A stretch of 64,000 nt of DNA from DTWD01 sp963662965 (GCA_963662965.1 OY759970.1:3410001-3474000); one strand, 5' to 3'. Shown: positions 44,050-52,590, counted from the first letter of the stretch. The notes: generated by a model from the letters alone, not told the origin. A program made the numbers and translations.

Positions 44050-44168
44050 TGTGCGGGTTCAAACCATTGTGGACCAATTGAAGTTGTGAGATAAGAGAGA
44101 CTTTACCGCCCTGAGAGGAGGTTCCCATGAGCACGGCGAAGTCAGCAGAGAAGGTCGTCCAGGACATC
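44050..44168 (+). pseudogene. IS-A 5'-end fragment
   Basis: Carries the IS-A left end (GTTCAAACCATTGTGGACCA), GAGGAGGTTCCC, ATG and the first codons of OrfA (MSTAKSAEKVVQDIR), then breaks off into unrelated coding sequence. Confidence 0.8.
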
Positions 44169-44170
44169 CG

Positions 44171-44398
44171 GCCAAATCGGTCGAGAGCGCCGTCGAGGAA
44201 TTTGACCGACTTGGGCGCCAGAAGTTTCTTGAGAAGCACGGCTTTGGACAAGCTATCAATTACTTCTTACGGCCAGACGGACGCCTCTACGATTCCAAGG
44301 CCATCTGTGGTGTCGCGTACGGCAAAGAGAACCCTGCCGACGGACCGCTCAAACGCTGGCAGTTTAGTGCCGGCGAAAAAACCGTTGAACGCCACTAA
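44171..44398 (+). pseudogene. ScoMcrA-like N-terminal head domain fragment
   Basis: Frame from the IS-A break reads SVESAVEEFDRLGRQKFLEK, HGFGQAINYFLRPDGRLYDS, KAICGVAYGKENP, WQFSAGEKTVERH, stop. The EEFD-x-LGR...YGFG...YDSKAI-x-G pattern is that of the N-terminal head domain of McrA-type (ScoMcrA) modification-dependent restriction enzymes. The remaining SRA/HNH parts are absent. Confidence 0.65.
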
Positions 44399-44430
44399 CA
44401 AAGCTTGGTTTTAAGGTCATCCACATTTGG

Positions 44431-44475
44431 CACACGCCTCAATCCCGTTGAACCCGCCCCCGGATATAGCGAGCA
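44431..44475 (+). repeat. Dispersed repeat, copy 10 (degraded)
   Basis: CACACGCCTCAATCCCGTTG followed by AACCCGCCCCCGG. Only the core is recognisable. Confidence 0.6.
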
Positions 44476-44604
44476 GGATCCGACGATCGGGGATTACCGA
44501 TTGAAGTCGGGTGTCTTAGAATAAACGTCGAACAGCCTTCGCCCACGTTCATTCCAACCGTCGGTGCAAGTCTACCTTAATGTTGTTTTTCGAAGGAGAG
44601 CAGT

Positions 44605-45690
44605 ATGTCGCTTGACCACTATGTAACGCTTGGTCGTTCTGGACTTCGCGTTAGTCCTTTCTGTCTCGGTGCGATGACGTTTGGTGAAGACTGGGGCTGG
44701 GGGTCGAGTGTTACTGACTCCGAGGCAATTTTCTCGCGTTACTGTGATCGCGGAGGAAACTTTATCGATACGGCGAATGCATATACCAAAGGCCATTCGG
44801 AGAAAATCATTGGCGATTACATTCGGCAAGGCGCCACGCGTCGCGATCAATTGGTCATTGGGACTAAGTTCTTTGCGAATCTCTATCCGTCTGATCCGAA
44901 CGGTGGCGGGGCAAGTCGTAAATCGCTCACGGCGGCATGTGACCAATCGCTCAGACGCTTACAAACAGACTACATAGATCTCTATTGGATGCACCTTTGG
45001 GACCGGTTCACCCCGATCGATGAAACCATGCGCGCGCTTGACGACCTTGTTCAAAGTGGAAAAGTTCGGTACATCGGCTTTTCTGATACACCAGCGTGGA
45101 AAGTTGCGCAGGCGCAAATCACAGCAAGTTTTCGTGGTTGGTCGCCTCTCGTGGCTTTACAAATCGAGTATTCACTCATTGAGCGGACTGTCGAAGGCGA
45201 GCTTATTCCAATGGCCGAGGAGCTCGGGCTTGGCGTGACGCCGTGGTCGCCGCTGCGTGGTGGTGTGCTGACGGGGAAATACACGCGCGATAACGTCGGT
45301 GATGCGAAGCCTAGACGTAGTGAAAGAGTGACAGCGTATCTTAACGATCGAACGTTTAGCATTATCGATGAGTTAGTGCGGATCGCGGCGGACAGTGAGA
45401 CCACACCGGCTGCTATCGCATTGGCCTGGGTTCAAGGTAAATCGGGCGTTGATTCCACGATTATTGGTGCTCGGACGATGGAGCAGCTTGAGGCCAATTT
45501 GGTCGGACTCGATGTGACGTTGGCCGAAGAGCAGGTTGCTGCGCTTGATACTGTGTCATCACCGACATTAAGTTTCCCCATGCCGTTTCTTGAGATGGCC
45601 AACACCATCATGCATGCTGGGGCGACGGTGGACGGCCAGCCGTCGGAGGCGTGGCCTATGGCCCCTGAGAACGATGGTGACCGCTACTGA
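44605..45690 (+). CDS. Aldo/keto reductase
   Basis: 361-residue NADPH-dependent oxidoreductase of the AKR superfamily. The catalytic set is visible: Asp in GNFIDTANAYTKG with Tyr in the same helix, Lys in VIGTKFFANL, His in LYWMHLWDRFTP. Other marks: LGRSGLRVSPFCLGAMTFGE, VRYIGFSDTPAW, LGLGVTPWSPLRGGVLTGKY, STIIGARTMEQLEANL. Cytoplasmic; substrate unknown. GGAG precedes the ATG. GC is clearly lower than in the left half, pointing to transfer. A degraded dispersed repeat lies 130 bp upstream and a tmRNA end fragment 215 bp downstream. Confidence 0.9.
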   Translation: MSLDHYVTLGRSGLRVSPFCLGAMTFGEDWGWGSSVTDSEAIFSRYCDRGGNFIDTANAYTKGHSEKIIGDYIRQGATRRDQLVIGTKFFANLYPSDPNGGGASRKSLTAACDQSLRRLQTDYIDLYWMHLWDRFTPIDETMRALDDLVQSGKVRYIGFSDTPAWKVAQAQITASFRGWSPLVALQIEYSLIERTVEGELIPMAEELGLGVTPWSPLRGGVLTGKYTRDNVGDAKPRRSERVTAYLNDRTFSIIDELVRIAADSETTPAAIALAWVQGKSGVDSTIIGARTMEQLEANLVGLDVTLAEEQVAALDTVSSPTLSFPMPFLEMANTIMHAGATVDGQPSEAWPMAPENDGDRY

Positions 45691-45905
45691 TTTGGTTCGA
45701 AGAAGATGAAACGGGGACTAGCGCGATGCGACAACATATGCAATCCAGGCGGTTTCTTCTATGGCAGTCTGTCGACGTCTAAAGATTCCGTTGCCGGCGC
45801 CACTGCCATCATCACCTTCCCAATACACCCGACCTGAACTGTCAGAACTGATTAGCAGTCGAAGCGATCCCAGATGACGAACTGACTGACAGTACAAGAG
45901 TTAGA

Positions 45906-45960
45906 TGGTGGAGGCGGCGGGAGTCGAACCCGCACCACACGTTTCCCTAACCCGGTGATA
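45906..45960 (-). ncRNA. tmRNA 3'-end fragment (att-like), copy A
   Basis: The minus strand ends with GCGGGTTCGACTCCCGC then CGCCTCCACCA: a perfect T-arm, the 3' acceptor strand and CCA. The acceptor strand would pair with GGGGGCG with a G-U at position 3, the alanine-tmRNA signature. Only the 3' end is present; the tag region and 5' half are missing. This is the usual footprint of an island integrated into ssrA. Confidence 0.7.
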
Positions 45961-46041
45961 GCGCGTCACTTCTGGTCGTAACGGGTTGAGCCACTTCCAC
46001 TTGACTCTCTTCTACTGTCAACAGCAGTCGTCGTGAATCTA

Positions 46042-46080
46042 CTGGAATCGACCCCGGTCATGGAGACATGTTGGAGACGG
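46042..46080 (-). other. Conserved tail next to tmRNA fragment A
   Basis: Read on the minus strand, CCGTCTCC and CCGGGGTCGATT are shared with 51055-51093 (about 29 of 39 bases). In frame both give RL-x-x-x-S-x-TGV. It may be the last codons of an integrase gene; no longer integrase frame exists. Confidence 0.4.
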
Positions 46081-46148
46081 TTGTCGGAGAGCAGGCGTGT
46101 CATTAATGAGACACGCTGACTGTCGCTGTAGAAAACAGAACTAAAGCA

Positions 46149-46463
46149 ATGCCATTCCAACCCGGTCAATCAGGTAATCCATGCGGCCGTCCAAAAGGCT
46201 CTCGCAACAAGAACAGTCTTGCGGTGAGAGACTGGGCCACTGCGATCGTCGAAGACTCGAAGGTGCAAGCGCGGTTGCTGGCCGATGCGCGAACAGGGAA
46301 CCTCCATCCATCGGTGATGACGGTGCTCATGGCGTACGCCTACGGCAAACCACGTGACACCACGACCTCAGAACCGATGATCCCCATGTCAGAGATCGAA
46401 GACGCTCGTCAGAGCTTGGAGATTAAGCTTCAGCGTATCCGCGAATCACTCGAATCCCGTTGA
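46149..46463 (+). CDS. DUF5681-type small protein
   Basis: 104 residues: MPFQPGQSGNPCGRPKGSRN (DUF5681 signature), LAVRDWATAIVEDSKVQARL, ARTGNLHPSVMTVLMAYAYG, then a coiled tail. Similar proteins occur in phage-like regions, possibly as DNA-packaging partners; the role is not established. Its TGA stop is the TGA of the dispersed-repeat core GTTGAAC. A paralogue is at 52685 and an inverted fragment at 53178. Confidence 0.7.
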   Translation: MPFQPGQSGNPCGRPKGSRNKNSLAVRDWATAIVEDSKVQARLLADARTGNLHPSVMTVLMAYAYGKPRDTTTSEPMIPMSEIEDARQSLEIKLQRIRESLESR

Positions 46464-46520
46464 ACTGTCCGCCGCGCCGTGCATTGATCTCCCTGCCAGC
46501 CAGCGCTAGGATCGGCTTTT
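46447..46520 (+). repeat. Dispersed repeat, copy 11
   Basis: AATCCCGTTGAACTGTCCGC, then GCATTGATCTCCCTGCCAGC and CAGCGCTAGGATCGG. It provides the stop codon of the gene before it. Confidence 0.8.
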
Positions 46521-46662
46521 ACACGTGCCGGCGGCGAGACCGAGGACGACGGGTGGACAATCGTGACGATCAATTCGAACTCAGTGATCTTTTCGAATGA
46601 CACTATGGGGAACCAACCGTCTACGAATGGCGTGCTCTCAGGTTTGAGGCGGAACTAACCCG

Positions 46663-47895
46663 ATGAGAACAATATCGTTACCTGTACTTCTTGGCGTCGG
46701 CGCTCTGGCCTGCGACTTTGTAGGGTTCGCCCAGGAGGATCTGGTCAACGCGGCAGGTTTTGAAAACGGCGCGGTATTACTCGAGTACACGAGCGAATAT
46801 GGCGATCGCTCAGCATCTGAGTGGATCGCCCTTGGGCTAATCGATGGCACAACGGAACTTGGCTGGTCTAGCTCGAACGGCGCGGGGTTCCCGCAAGAAT
46901 TTGTAATTGAACTACCCCAAACGCATGACATCCAGCAGTTCGAGTTTGAGAACGGCGGAAATGAAGAAAGAACGAACCCAGGCATATCTGCGAGAACGGT
47001 CACGGTGCTGGCCGCAACTGAGAGCCGGGACGGTCCGTTCGAAGAAATCTATAGCGGCGATATTTCTACCGAATCGACCAGTGTCAGTCTGGATGCCCCT
47101 GTCTCTGCGCGCTGGCTAAAGCTCTCGATAACAGCAAATGGAGGTCATGCGCGTTATACCGAACTCATGGAGTTCAGGGGGTTGGGGGTTCCCACTGGTG
47201 AAGAAGCACGGGAACAGACCCGAGTATCCGGCACATACGAGACCAACTGGAACCCGTTCTTCCTGATCGTGGAAGGCAATACGATTCGCGGTTGCTACGA
47301 CTACGACGATGGGGTTTTTGACGGGTACGCCGCCGGCAGTTTTCTGAATATCGAGTGGCGTGAATTCGGGCCACAGATAGGTAAAGCGGCTCTGGCAATT
47401 GTCGAGGATGGTTCGCAGTTCAACGGCTTCTGGTACGAAGATGGCGAACTCAGGGGCACTTGGACGGGCACGAGAACCGATAGCAGTCGGGAACCGGCCT
47501 GTGCCGCGAACTTAAGGACCGGGTCCAACCAGGTGAAACTTGCTTTGGACCAAACTGGGCGCGCCGTGCTGTATGGCATCTATTTCGATTACGACTCCGA
47601 CGTATTAAAGCCGGAGTCTGAACCGACGTTGAACAACCTTCTGGACTGGCTTCGGGACAACCCCGAAGCCTCCGTGGTATTCGATGGGCATACCGACGCT
47701 GATGGTTCCGATGAATACAACGTGAGGCTGTCTGAACGGCGAGCGCAATCAGTCGTCGCATGGATGTCCCAGGACGGCATAGCGGCAGAGCGCCTCGCCG
47801 CGGTTGGTTATGGTGAATCTAGGCCGGTTGCTGACGACAGATCCGCCCAGGGCAAGGCCCTCAATCGGCGGGTAGAAGTGAGAAGAGAGCAATGA
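46663..47895 (+). CDS. OmpA-family protein with N-terminal discoidin-like domain
   Basis: 410 residues, exported (LGVGALACDFVGFAQED). Residues ~30-170 resemble an F5/8-type-C/NADase-like carbohydrate-binding fold (WIALGLIDGTTELGWSSS, EFVIELPQTHDIQQFEFENG, ARWLKLSITANGGHARYTEL). A middle beta domain (~180-290) follows. The C-terminal OmpA peptidoglycan-binding domain is clear: GIYFDYDSDVLKPESEPTL, VVFDGHTDADGSDEYNVRLS, ERRAQSVVAWM, AVGYGESRPVADD and the final RRVEV. Likely tethered to peptidoglycan in the periplasm. It lies inside the segment bounded by the two tmRNA fragments. Confidence 0.85.
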   Translation: MRTISLPVLLGVGALACDFVGFAQEDLVNAAGFENGAVLLEYTSEYGDRSASEWIALGLIDGTTELGWSSSNGAGFPQEFVIELPQTHDIQQFEFENGGNEERTNPGISARTVTVLAATESRDGPFEEIYSGDISTESTSVSLDAPVSARWLKLSITANGGHARYTELMEFRGLGVPTGEEAREQTRVSGTYETNWNPFFLIVEGNTIRGCYDYDDGVFDGYAAGSFLNIEWREFGPQIGKAALAIVEDGSQFNGFWYEDGELRGTWTGTRTDSSREPACAANLRTGSNQVKLALDQTGRAVLYGIYFDYDSDVLKPESEPTLNNLLDWLRDNPEASVVFDGHTDADGSDEYNVRLSERRAQSVVAWMSQDGIAAERLAAVGYGESRPVADDRSAQGKALNRRVEVRREQ

Positions 47896-47948
47896 TCGCT
47901 CAGGACTCAAAGCGAAAGATCAGATCAAACTGGATACGACGATTACGG

Positions 47949-48185
47949 TCACACGACCATGGTAATGAACGGGTGGCACCGGATCTGGATCGTTGAATTG
48001 TCCTCTTGTAGCTTCTGAAGATACTCCACGAACGGCTCCCCGACGTATCGCTCGTAGTGCTCGATGGGTTCGGTGTTAATACCGTCGAAGTAGTGATCGA
48101 GGACGGTCGCACGCTCATGAGCAAGCGGCGGGTCACAGAAGCACATCTCACTCCACCGCACCTCGTCCAGCCGCGCAGCTGCTAA
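47949..48185 (-). pseudogene. C-terminal gene fragment, unknown
   Basis: Coherent frame AARLDEVRWSEMCFCDPPLA, HERATVLDHYFDGINTEPIE, YVGEPFVEYLQKLQEDNST, ending RCHPFITMVV. No start or upstream part. It abuts the HEAT-repeat gene end. Family not recognised. Confidence 0.4.
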
Positions 48186-48826
48186 AAGAACCGTTGCTGC
48201 CCGGCCTCCCATTGCAGGGTATCCGAATGGGCTTGCCACCACGCATCCCATTGCCCGGCAGCGCCGGCAACTGATTCGGCATCGCCGGCAGCGCTCAGGC
48301 CGAAATCCGCGTCGGTGTGCGCGGGCAACACCTGTTGCGCCAATACCCACAAGGGCAGCGGCGGGTCGTAATAGGGCAAGGTTTCCTTCGACGACAACGC
48401 TTCGATCAAGACCGGAATCGCCGCCGGTTCGCCCTGCCGAATCAGGCTGGCAGCTGCCAGCGTGCGCAGCGGCTGCTGTCGATCGCGCAGCGCAGGAGTT
48501 ACCTGCGACGAATCAAGATTCGCCAGCAGATAGATTGCAGCAAAACGGACGTCAGCAGCTGGGTTTTGCAGCTGCGAAGCCGCGGCTGTGACCGTCTCCG
48601 CGTGCATGGAGGACGTCAGCAGGAGCCGTTCCAACCCGGCGAATGATTGATCGAGATCGGCCGGCGAGAATCCAGCGATGACGACAGCGGGGTCGAGTTG
48701 GGCAGCCGGGGCTGGCGTAGGCGTTCCTGATCCGGATGGCAGAGCGTCTCTGCTGAGAAACAACCCGACGACGACCAACAGGCTGAGTGCCGCCAGGCCG
48801 ATGAATAGCCGGTTTCGACTCTTCAT
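48182..48826 (-). CDS. HEAT-repeat membrane-anchored protein
   Basis: 214 residues: one N-terminal transmembrane segment (LFIGLAALSLLVVVGLFLS), a Pro/Ala linker, then HEAT-like helical repeats (AASQLQNPAADVRFAAIYLL, RTLAAASLIRQGEPAAIPVL). The scaffold probably mediates protein contacts in the periplasm. It follows the metalloprotease gene by 6 bp in the same operon. Confidence 0.65.
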   Translation of the reverse strand: MKSRNRLFIGLAALSLLVVVGLFLSRDALPSGSGTPTPAPAAQLDPAVVIAGFSPADLDQSFAGLERLLLTSSMHAETVTAAASQLQNPAADVRFAAIYLLANLDSSQVTPALRDRQQPLRTLAAASLIRQGEPAAIPVLIEALSSKETLPYYDPPLPLWVLAQQVLPAHTDADFGLSAAGDAESVAGAAGQWDAWWQAHSDTLQWEAGQQRFF

Positions 48827-48832
48827 ATCAGC

Positions 48833-50139
48833 CTACCAACCTTCGTATTTGTCGACGACTGTGACGACGCCTTCGCCATCGTACCAGTGGGGGTTAGGAG
48901 TGTCTCGGAAAATGTCGTAAGACAACTGGTCGCCGGTCTTCACGTTCTGCGGCAAGATCAATTCCGCCAGTGTGCCGCCGGCGCCGCTGGGGCCCGTGAT
49001 GAGGGTCGATGCGGAGAGTATGAAGTTCAGAACACCGGTATCGCATTTTCCCCCGTAGATATTGTTGAAGCAGATCGTCTCGGCGGTCTGAGACTTGATG
49101 CGATAAGCACCAAAACCAAGGGCGTAGCTGACCGGCGAGTTCCCAGGACCGGTATCAACGAAGCCAGTAACTTCGACCGGGAAAGGGTTGTTGGGTGTTT
49201 CGACACCCAGTACCCCAGACTGGCAGCGTTCCAGGATGCTCCAGTGCAACTCGCCTGACCCGATGGTTAGCGTGACCGGCGCATCAGGATCGAACGCGCT
49301 AGCGCTCTCGATCAAGGCCGAGAAACGCAAATCGCCGATCGCGCTGTCGTTGTCGCAAGGTGCAGGACGGGTTGCCGGGTGGGCATAGCTGACGAAGTCG
49401 AGCAGCGTCTCCAGACGCAGACACGTCGGCAAGCTGGTTTCATCGCCCAGGTTCTCTTTTATCCCATCGAGAATCTCGTGAAAGTTGCGCTCGTCATACG
49501 TGCCATTCCAGGAAGCCATAACATTGCCCTCCCAGCCGGGCAGCGGCTGCGAGGTGTCATAGTCGTAATGGTCTTCGCCACCAAGAAGATGGGTTGCCTC
49601 ATGGGCGACGACAAACCGCGATGCACCGCTGGGAACCATTCCAAAGTCTCCACGCCTCGAAACCCAAGCGCGCCGGATGTCTGTGCCGACCGGGACATAC
49701 CAGTGTACTCCCAGCCAGCCTCTCGCTGGAGGCCATTCAGGCCAGCGAATAGCGTCAGGTTGCGCTCCTCAAAGCGGCCCTGGGCTTCGTCATCACGCGG
49801 GTACAGGAACGGAAGGGAGGGAGCAGCTCCCTCCTCGTCGAGGGTAAACAGTGGAAACGAGAACTCCACGTCGACCTCGAATTCCATCGGATAGCAACCG
49901 TATTCGGCTGCGGCCTCGTTGAGCGTTGATTCGATCCATCTCTCCCATTCGGCCGCCAGTTCCGAGCTGGCACCCGGCCCCCAGAGTTTGATCGGCACCG
50001 TCAGCGTCACAGTGCCGTCGCCATAGGAGAAGCGGGCGCTAGAAATCGGCGCCGCGCGGGTCGGTGAGACCTGTCCACTCCACAGAACCAGACCCGTGCT
50101 GAATACAAGCAACGTGAAGACGCGAGCCGTGTCTTTCAT
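48833..50139 (-). pseudogene. Exported zinc metalloprotease-like gene with one frameshift
   Basis: The N-terminal part (50139 to ~49705) has a signal (LLVFSTGLVLWSGQVSPTRA) and ELAAEWERWIESTLNEAAAE. The second part continues in another frame: GTDIRRAWVSRRGDFGMVPS, then VVAHEATHLLGGEDHYDYDT, which carries HExxH and a downstream GxxDH zinc-site motif, and a long beta-rich C-terminus. The shift lies near 49703, where the reading changes from WEYTG to VPVGTD. Read as one, it is about 435 residues. If the shift is real the protease is lost; a sequence error is the alternative. Starts by ATGA overlap with the Sel1 gene. Confidence 0.65.
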
Positions 50140-50498
50140 GAGCGCATCTCGTCAGGGTTGCGCCAGAATCTGGGCGGCAGTTCCGCGTGCGGTGGTGTGG
50201 TATCGCCAAGGCTGTGCTGCGCAGACGCATGCCCTTGCTCCGCCGCTTGGCGATACCACACCACCGCTTCGACGTCATCCTGCGGTACGCCCCGGCCGAC
50301 GTCGTACATCACGCCAAGGCTGAACTGCGCATCCGCATCCCCGGCATTGGCACGGGTTCGGAGCGACTCTATGAAGTCGTCTTGAGCAGCTTCGCGTGTC
50401 TGAGCGAACGGAGTGCCACCCACCAGCACCACGACCATCCCCGCGAGTGCCAACCGACGGAGCATTAAAGTGATCATCCTGGTCAGTCTACGCCTCAA
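50136..50498 (-). CDS. Sel1-repeat exported protein, C-terminus altered
   Basis: 120 residues: signal (RLALAGMVVVLVGGTPFAQ), then Sel1 repeats (ANAGDADAQFSLGVMYDVGR, QDDVEAVVWYRQAAEQGHAS, AQHSLGD). Normal Sel1 proteins continue with VMYDNG-type repeats; here the third repeat turns into TTPPHAELPPRFW, which is the reverse complement of the second repeat. The change coincides with a perfect 22-bp inverted repeat. First gene of the operon 50498-48182, coupled to the next by ATGA. Confidence 0.7.
   Translation of the reverse strand: MRRRLTRMITLMLRRLALAGMVVVLVGGTPFAQTREAAQDDFIESLRTRANAGDADAQFSLGVMYDVGRGVPQDDVEAVVWYRQAAEQGHASAQHSLGDTTPPHAELPPRFWRNPDEMRS
50189..50267. repeat. Perfect 22-bp inverted repeat inside the Sel1 gene
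   Basis: 50189-50210 and 50246-50267 are exact reverse complements (GCGGTGGTGTGGTATCGCCA is the first part), separated by 35 bases. It is formed by an inverted copy of Sel1 coding sequence. Confidence 0.9.
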
Positions 50499-50641
50499 GA
50501 GGTGCGTGTCATCGGCGTCGTAGCGCAGGATGCGTTTGGCCTCGTGCTCGGTGCGGCGAAGGACGTGCTCGATCGCGGCGGGCTCAAAGCCGCCGACCGC
50601 GTCGAAGTGGCCGCATCGATCACCGTGACACGACCCTGGTG
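50489..50641 (+). other. Possible coding remnant
   Basis: Plus-strand frame EVRVIGVVAQDAFGLVLGAA then KDVLDRGGLKAADRVEVAAS with a stop at 50641 and no start or 5' part. Composition is protein-like; no family recognised. 50642-50917 holds nothing I can name. Confidence 0.3.
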
Positions 50642-50917
50642 ATTCTCACGTTCAGGTCCCCGCGAGACCCGCACGCCGTTCCTGAAAACGAGTTGCGCAC
50701 CCCGTTTAGACCGCAGGTCCCCCTCTAAACGACAGAAACTTGATGCAAGAGATCTTCTCGTTGCTACAACGATAGTAATACACGCGCTGCCCAGACACCG
50801 CTGCGCGTTGAGTCATCTCGGCGTGCGCCATGACTCCGGCCTCGCAAAAAAGGTAACCGGAATGAGACAAGCTACTGGTCGCACCCTCAGAGTGGTGGAT
50901 GCAGCTGGAAAATATAG

Positions 50918-50972
50918 TGGTGGAGGCGACGGGAGTCGAACCCTAACCACGCGATCACCCTAACATGGTAAT
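50918..50972 (-). ncRNA. tmRNA 3'-end fragment (att-like), copy B
   Basis: Minus strand ends GGGTTCGACTCCCG then TCGCCTCCACCA, matching copy A at 45906 with changes that weaken the T-stem. Same orientation, 5012 bp apart. Only the 3' end is present. Confidence 0.65.
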
Positions 50973-51054
50973 GGTGCACGACTTTCGTAGTTTAGGGCCA
51001 GATTCATTGCTGCTTCTCGCTGTATTTCGTTTTACCCGCGTTTACTCCAGTCCC

Positions 51055-51093
51055 CTCCATTCGACCCCAGTCAGGGAGATATAGGGGAGACGG
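51055..51093 (-). other. Conserved tail next to tmRNA fragment B
   Basis: Counterpart of 46042-46080; in frame it reads RLPYISLTGVEWRGLE and stops just before the tmRNA fragment. Possible integrase tail, unproven. Confidence 0.4.
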
Positions 51094-51176
51094 GGCACAC
51101 ACCGTCCCCGACGGATCTCACCGAGTGATGGTACGAGCACTGCATGGATGCAGCCTAACAGTCGCACAAAAATCTG

Positions 51177-51224
51177 ACACCGCGCACCCGCGTGACTCAT
51201 TCCCGTCCCCGTTGACCCGCTACT
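51177..51224 (+). repeat. Dispersed repeat, copy 12 (cut by IS-D)
   Basis: CGCGCACCCGCGTGACTCAT then CCGTCCCCGTTGACCCGCT. IS-D is inserted at its ACT; a related tail continues after the IS at 52529-52590. Confidence 0.8.
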
Positions 51225-51294
51225 AGAGGTGGACCCCAAAATTCGGACAGGTTGCTAAGGTGGATTCCGACCTCAGAATGGAGAGATCGGAATC

Positions 51295-51576
51295 ATGCAG
51301 AAACGGAAAAAATACCCCGCTGAGCTGAAGGCCCGCGTGGCACTGCAGGCGCTTCGCGGCGAGCAGACGATGGCGGAGCTGTCGTCGCGCTACAAGATCC
51401 ACCCGAACCTGATCGCGAACTGGAAGAAGAAAGCCCAGGAGGCGCTTGTGGACGTCTTCTCGGACCACCAGCAGCGCCGAGAGGCGTCTCGCGATGCGGA
51501 GATTCAGGAGCTGCGAGCGACGGTCGGCGAGCTCGTCATCGAGAAGGATTTTTTGTCCAAGGCCTTCGGCCGTTGA
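51295..51576 (+). CDS. IS-D transposase OrfA
   Basis: 93 residues: MQKRKKYPAELKARVALQAL, HTH MAELSSRYKIHPNLIANWKK, helix ATVGELVIEKDFLSKAFGR. Overlaps OrfB by four bases. Confidence 0.85.
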   Translation: MQKRKKYPAELKARVALQALRGEQTMAELSSRYKIHPNLIANWKKKAQEALVDVFSDHQQRREASRDAEIQELRATVGELVIEKDFLSKAFGR

Positions 51577-52460
51577 GTCACGGTCGAAGGCGAATGCTGA
51601 TCGACTCGAACCACTCCGAACTGAGCATCTCGCGACAGTGTGGCTTGGTGTCGATCTCGCGCTCGACGTTCTACGACGATGGTCTCGGGGAGAGTGAGTT
51701 GACTCTCGAGCTCATGCGCCGGATCGACGAGCAATTTCTGGAAACCCCGTTCTACGGATCGCGGCAGAGGGCGCGTTGGCTGCGCCGGGAGGGCTTCGCC
51801 GTCAGTCGGAAGCGGGTGCGTCGTCTGATGCGAAAGATGGGCCTCCAGGCGCTGTACCAGCGCCCGAGCACGTCGGTTCCGCACCCGGAGCACCGGGTCT
51901 ACCCCTATTTGCTGCGCGACCGAGCGGTCGAACGTGCGAACGAGGCCTGGTGCGCCGACGTGACGTACATTCCGCTGCACCGCGGCTTCCTGTACCTGGT
52001 CGCGATCCAGGATTGGGCCAGCCGGAAGGTGCTGTCGTGGCGCTTGTCCAACACGATGGATGCCTCGTTCTGTGTGGAGGCCCTCGCGGAAGCCCTCGCG
52101 CAGTACGGACCGCCAGCGATCTTCAACACCGACCAAGGCAGCCAGTTCACCAGCCTGGAGTTCACTCAGACGCTCAAAGACGCAGGCGTGCAGATCTCGA
52201 TGGACGGCAAGGGCCGCTGGATGGACAACGTCTTCATCGAGCGGCTGTGGCGCTCGCTCAAGTACGAGTGCGTCTACCTGCACGACTTCGAGGTTGGCTC
52301 CGAGGCGCGGGCCAGCATCGGCCAGTGGATCGACTTCTACAATGCCGAGCGACCGCACTCGTCGCTCGATGATCGCACGCCTGATGAGGCGTACTCGGAT
52401 TTGGGAGGTGCGCCGACCTCGTCGCTGCGCTCCTCGTCAGCGCAGTCGGAAGCGGCTTAG
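51573..52460 (+). CDS. IS-D transposase OrfB
   Basis: 295 residues, TTG start. HTH_21 (FYGSRQRARWLRREGFAVSR) and the rve core with Asp in AWCADVTYIPLHRGF, Asp in FNTDQGSQFTSLE, Glu in NVFIERLWRSLKYE. Complete, probably active. Confidence 0.85.
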   Translation: MSHGRRRMLIDSNHSELSISRQCGLVSISRSTFYDDGLGESELTLELMRRIDEQFLETPFYGSRQRARWLRREGFAVSRKRVRRLMRKMGLQALYQRPSTSVPHPEHRVYPYLLRDRAVERANEAWCADVTYIPLHRGFLYLVAIQDWASRKVLSWRLSNTMDASFCVEALAEALAQYGPPAIFNTDQGSQFTSLEFTQTLKDAGVQISMDGKGRWMDNVFIERLWRSLKYECVYLHDFEVGSEARASIGQWIDFYNAERPHSSLDDRTPDEAYSDLGGAPTSSLRSSSAQSEAA

Positions 52461-52528
52461 AAACATGAACCTGGAATCCACCTTAACTTGGCCGCTGAGC
52501 TGTCCAAAGGATGGGGTCCACCTCTACT

Positions 52529-52590
52529 TGTGTACCGGGGTATTAAAGAGGATGCTCGGACATCATGAGGAAAGTGGGGTCCCCAAGGGG
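52529..52590 (+). repeat. Repeat tail shared with 42428-42494
   Basis: TGTACCGGGGTATTAAAGAG, GCTCGGACATCATGAGGAAA, GTCCCCAAGGGG. It is the right part of the repeat interrupted by IS-D; the palindrome has decayed. Confidence 0.7.

Larger units (their letters stand above)
51225..52525 (+). mobile_element. IS3-family insertion sequence (IS-D)
   Basis: 1301 bp with ends AGAGGTGGACCCC, 3-bp target duplication ACT (51222-51224 and 52526-52528). Same family as IS-C at 37289 but diverged in coding sequence. Confidence 0.9.

Noticed and set aside
45906..50972. Complete tRNA genes with long variable arms
   Set aside because: Only the T-arm and 3' acceptor end fold. No D-arm or anticodon arm can be drawn upstream in either copy.
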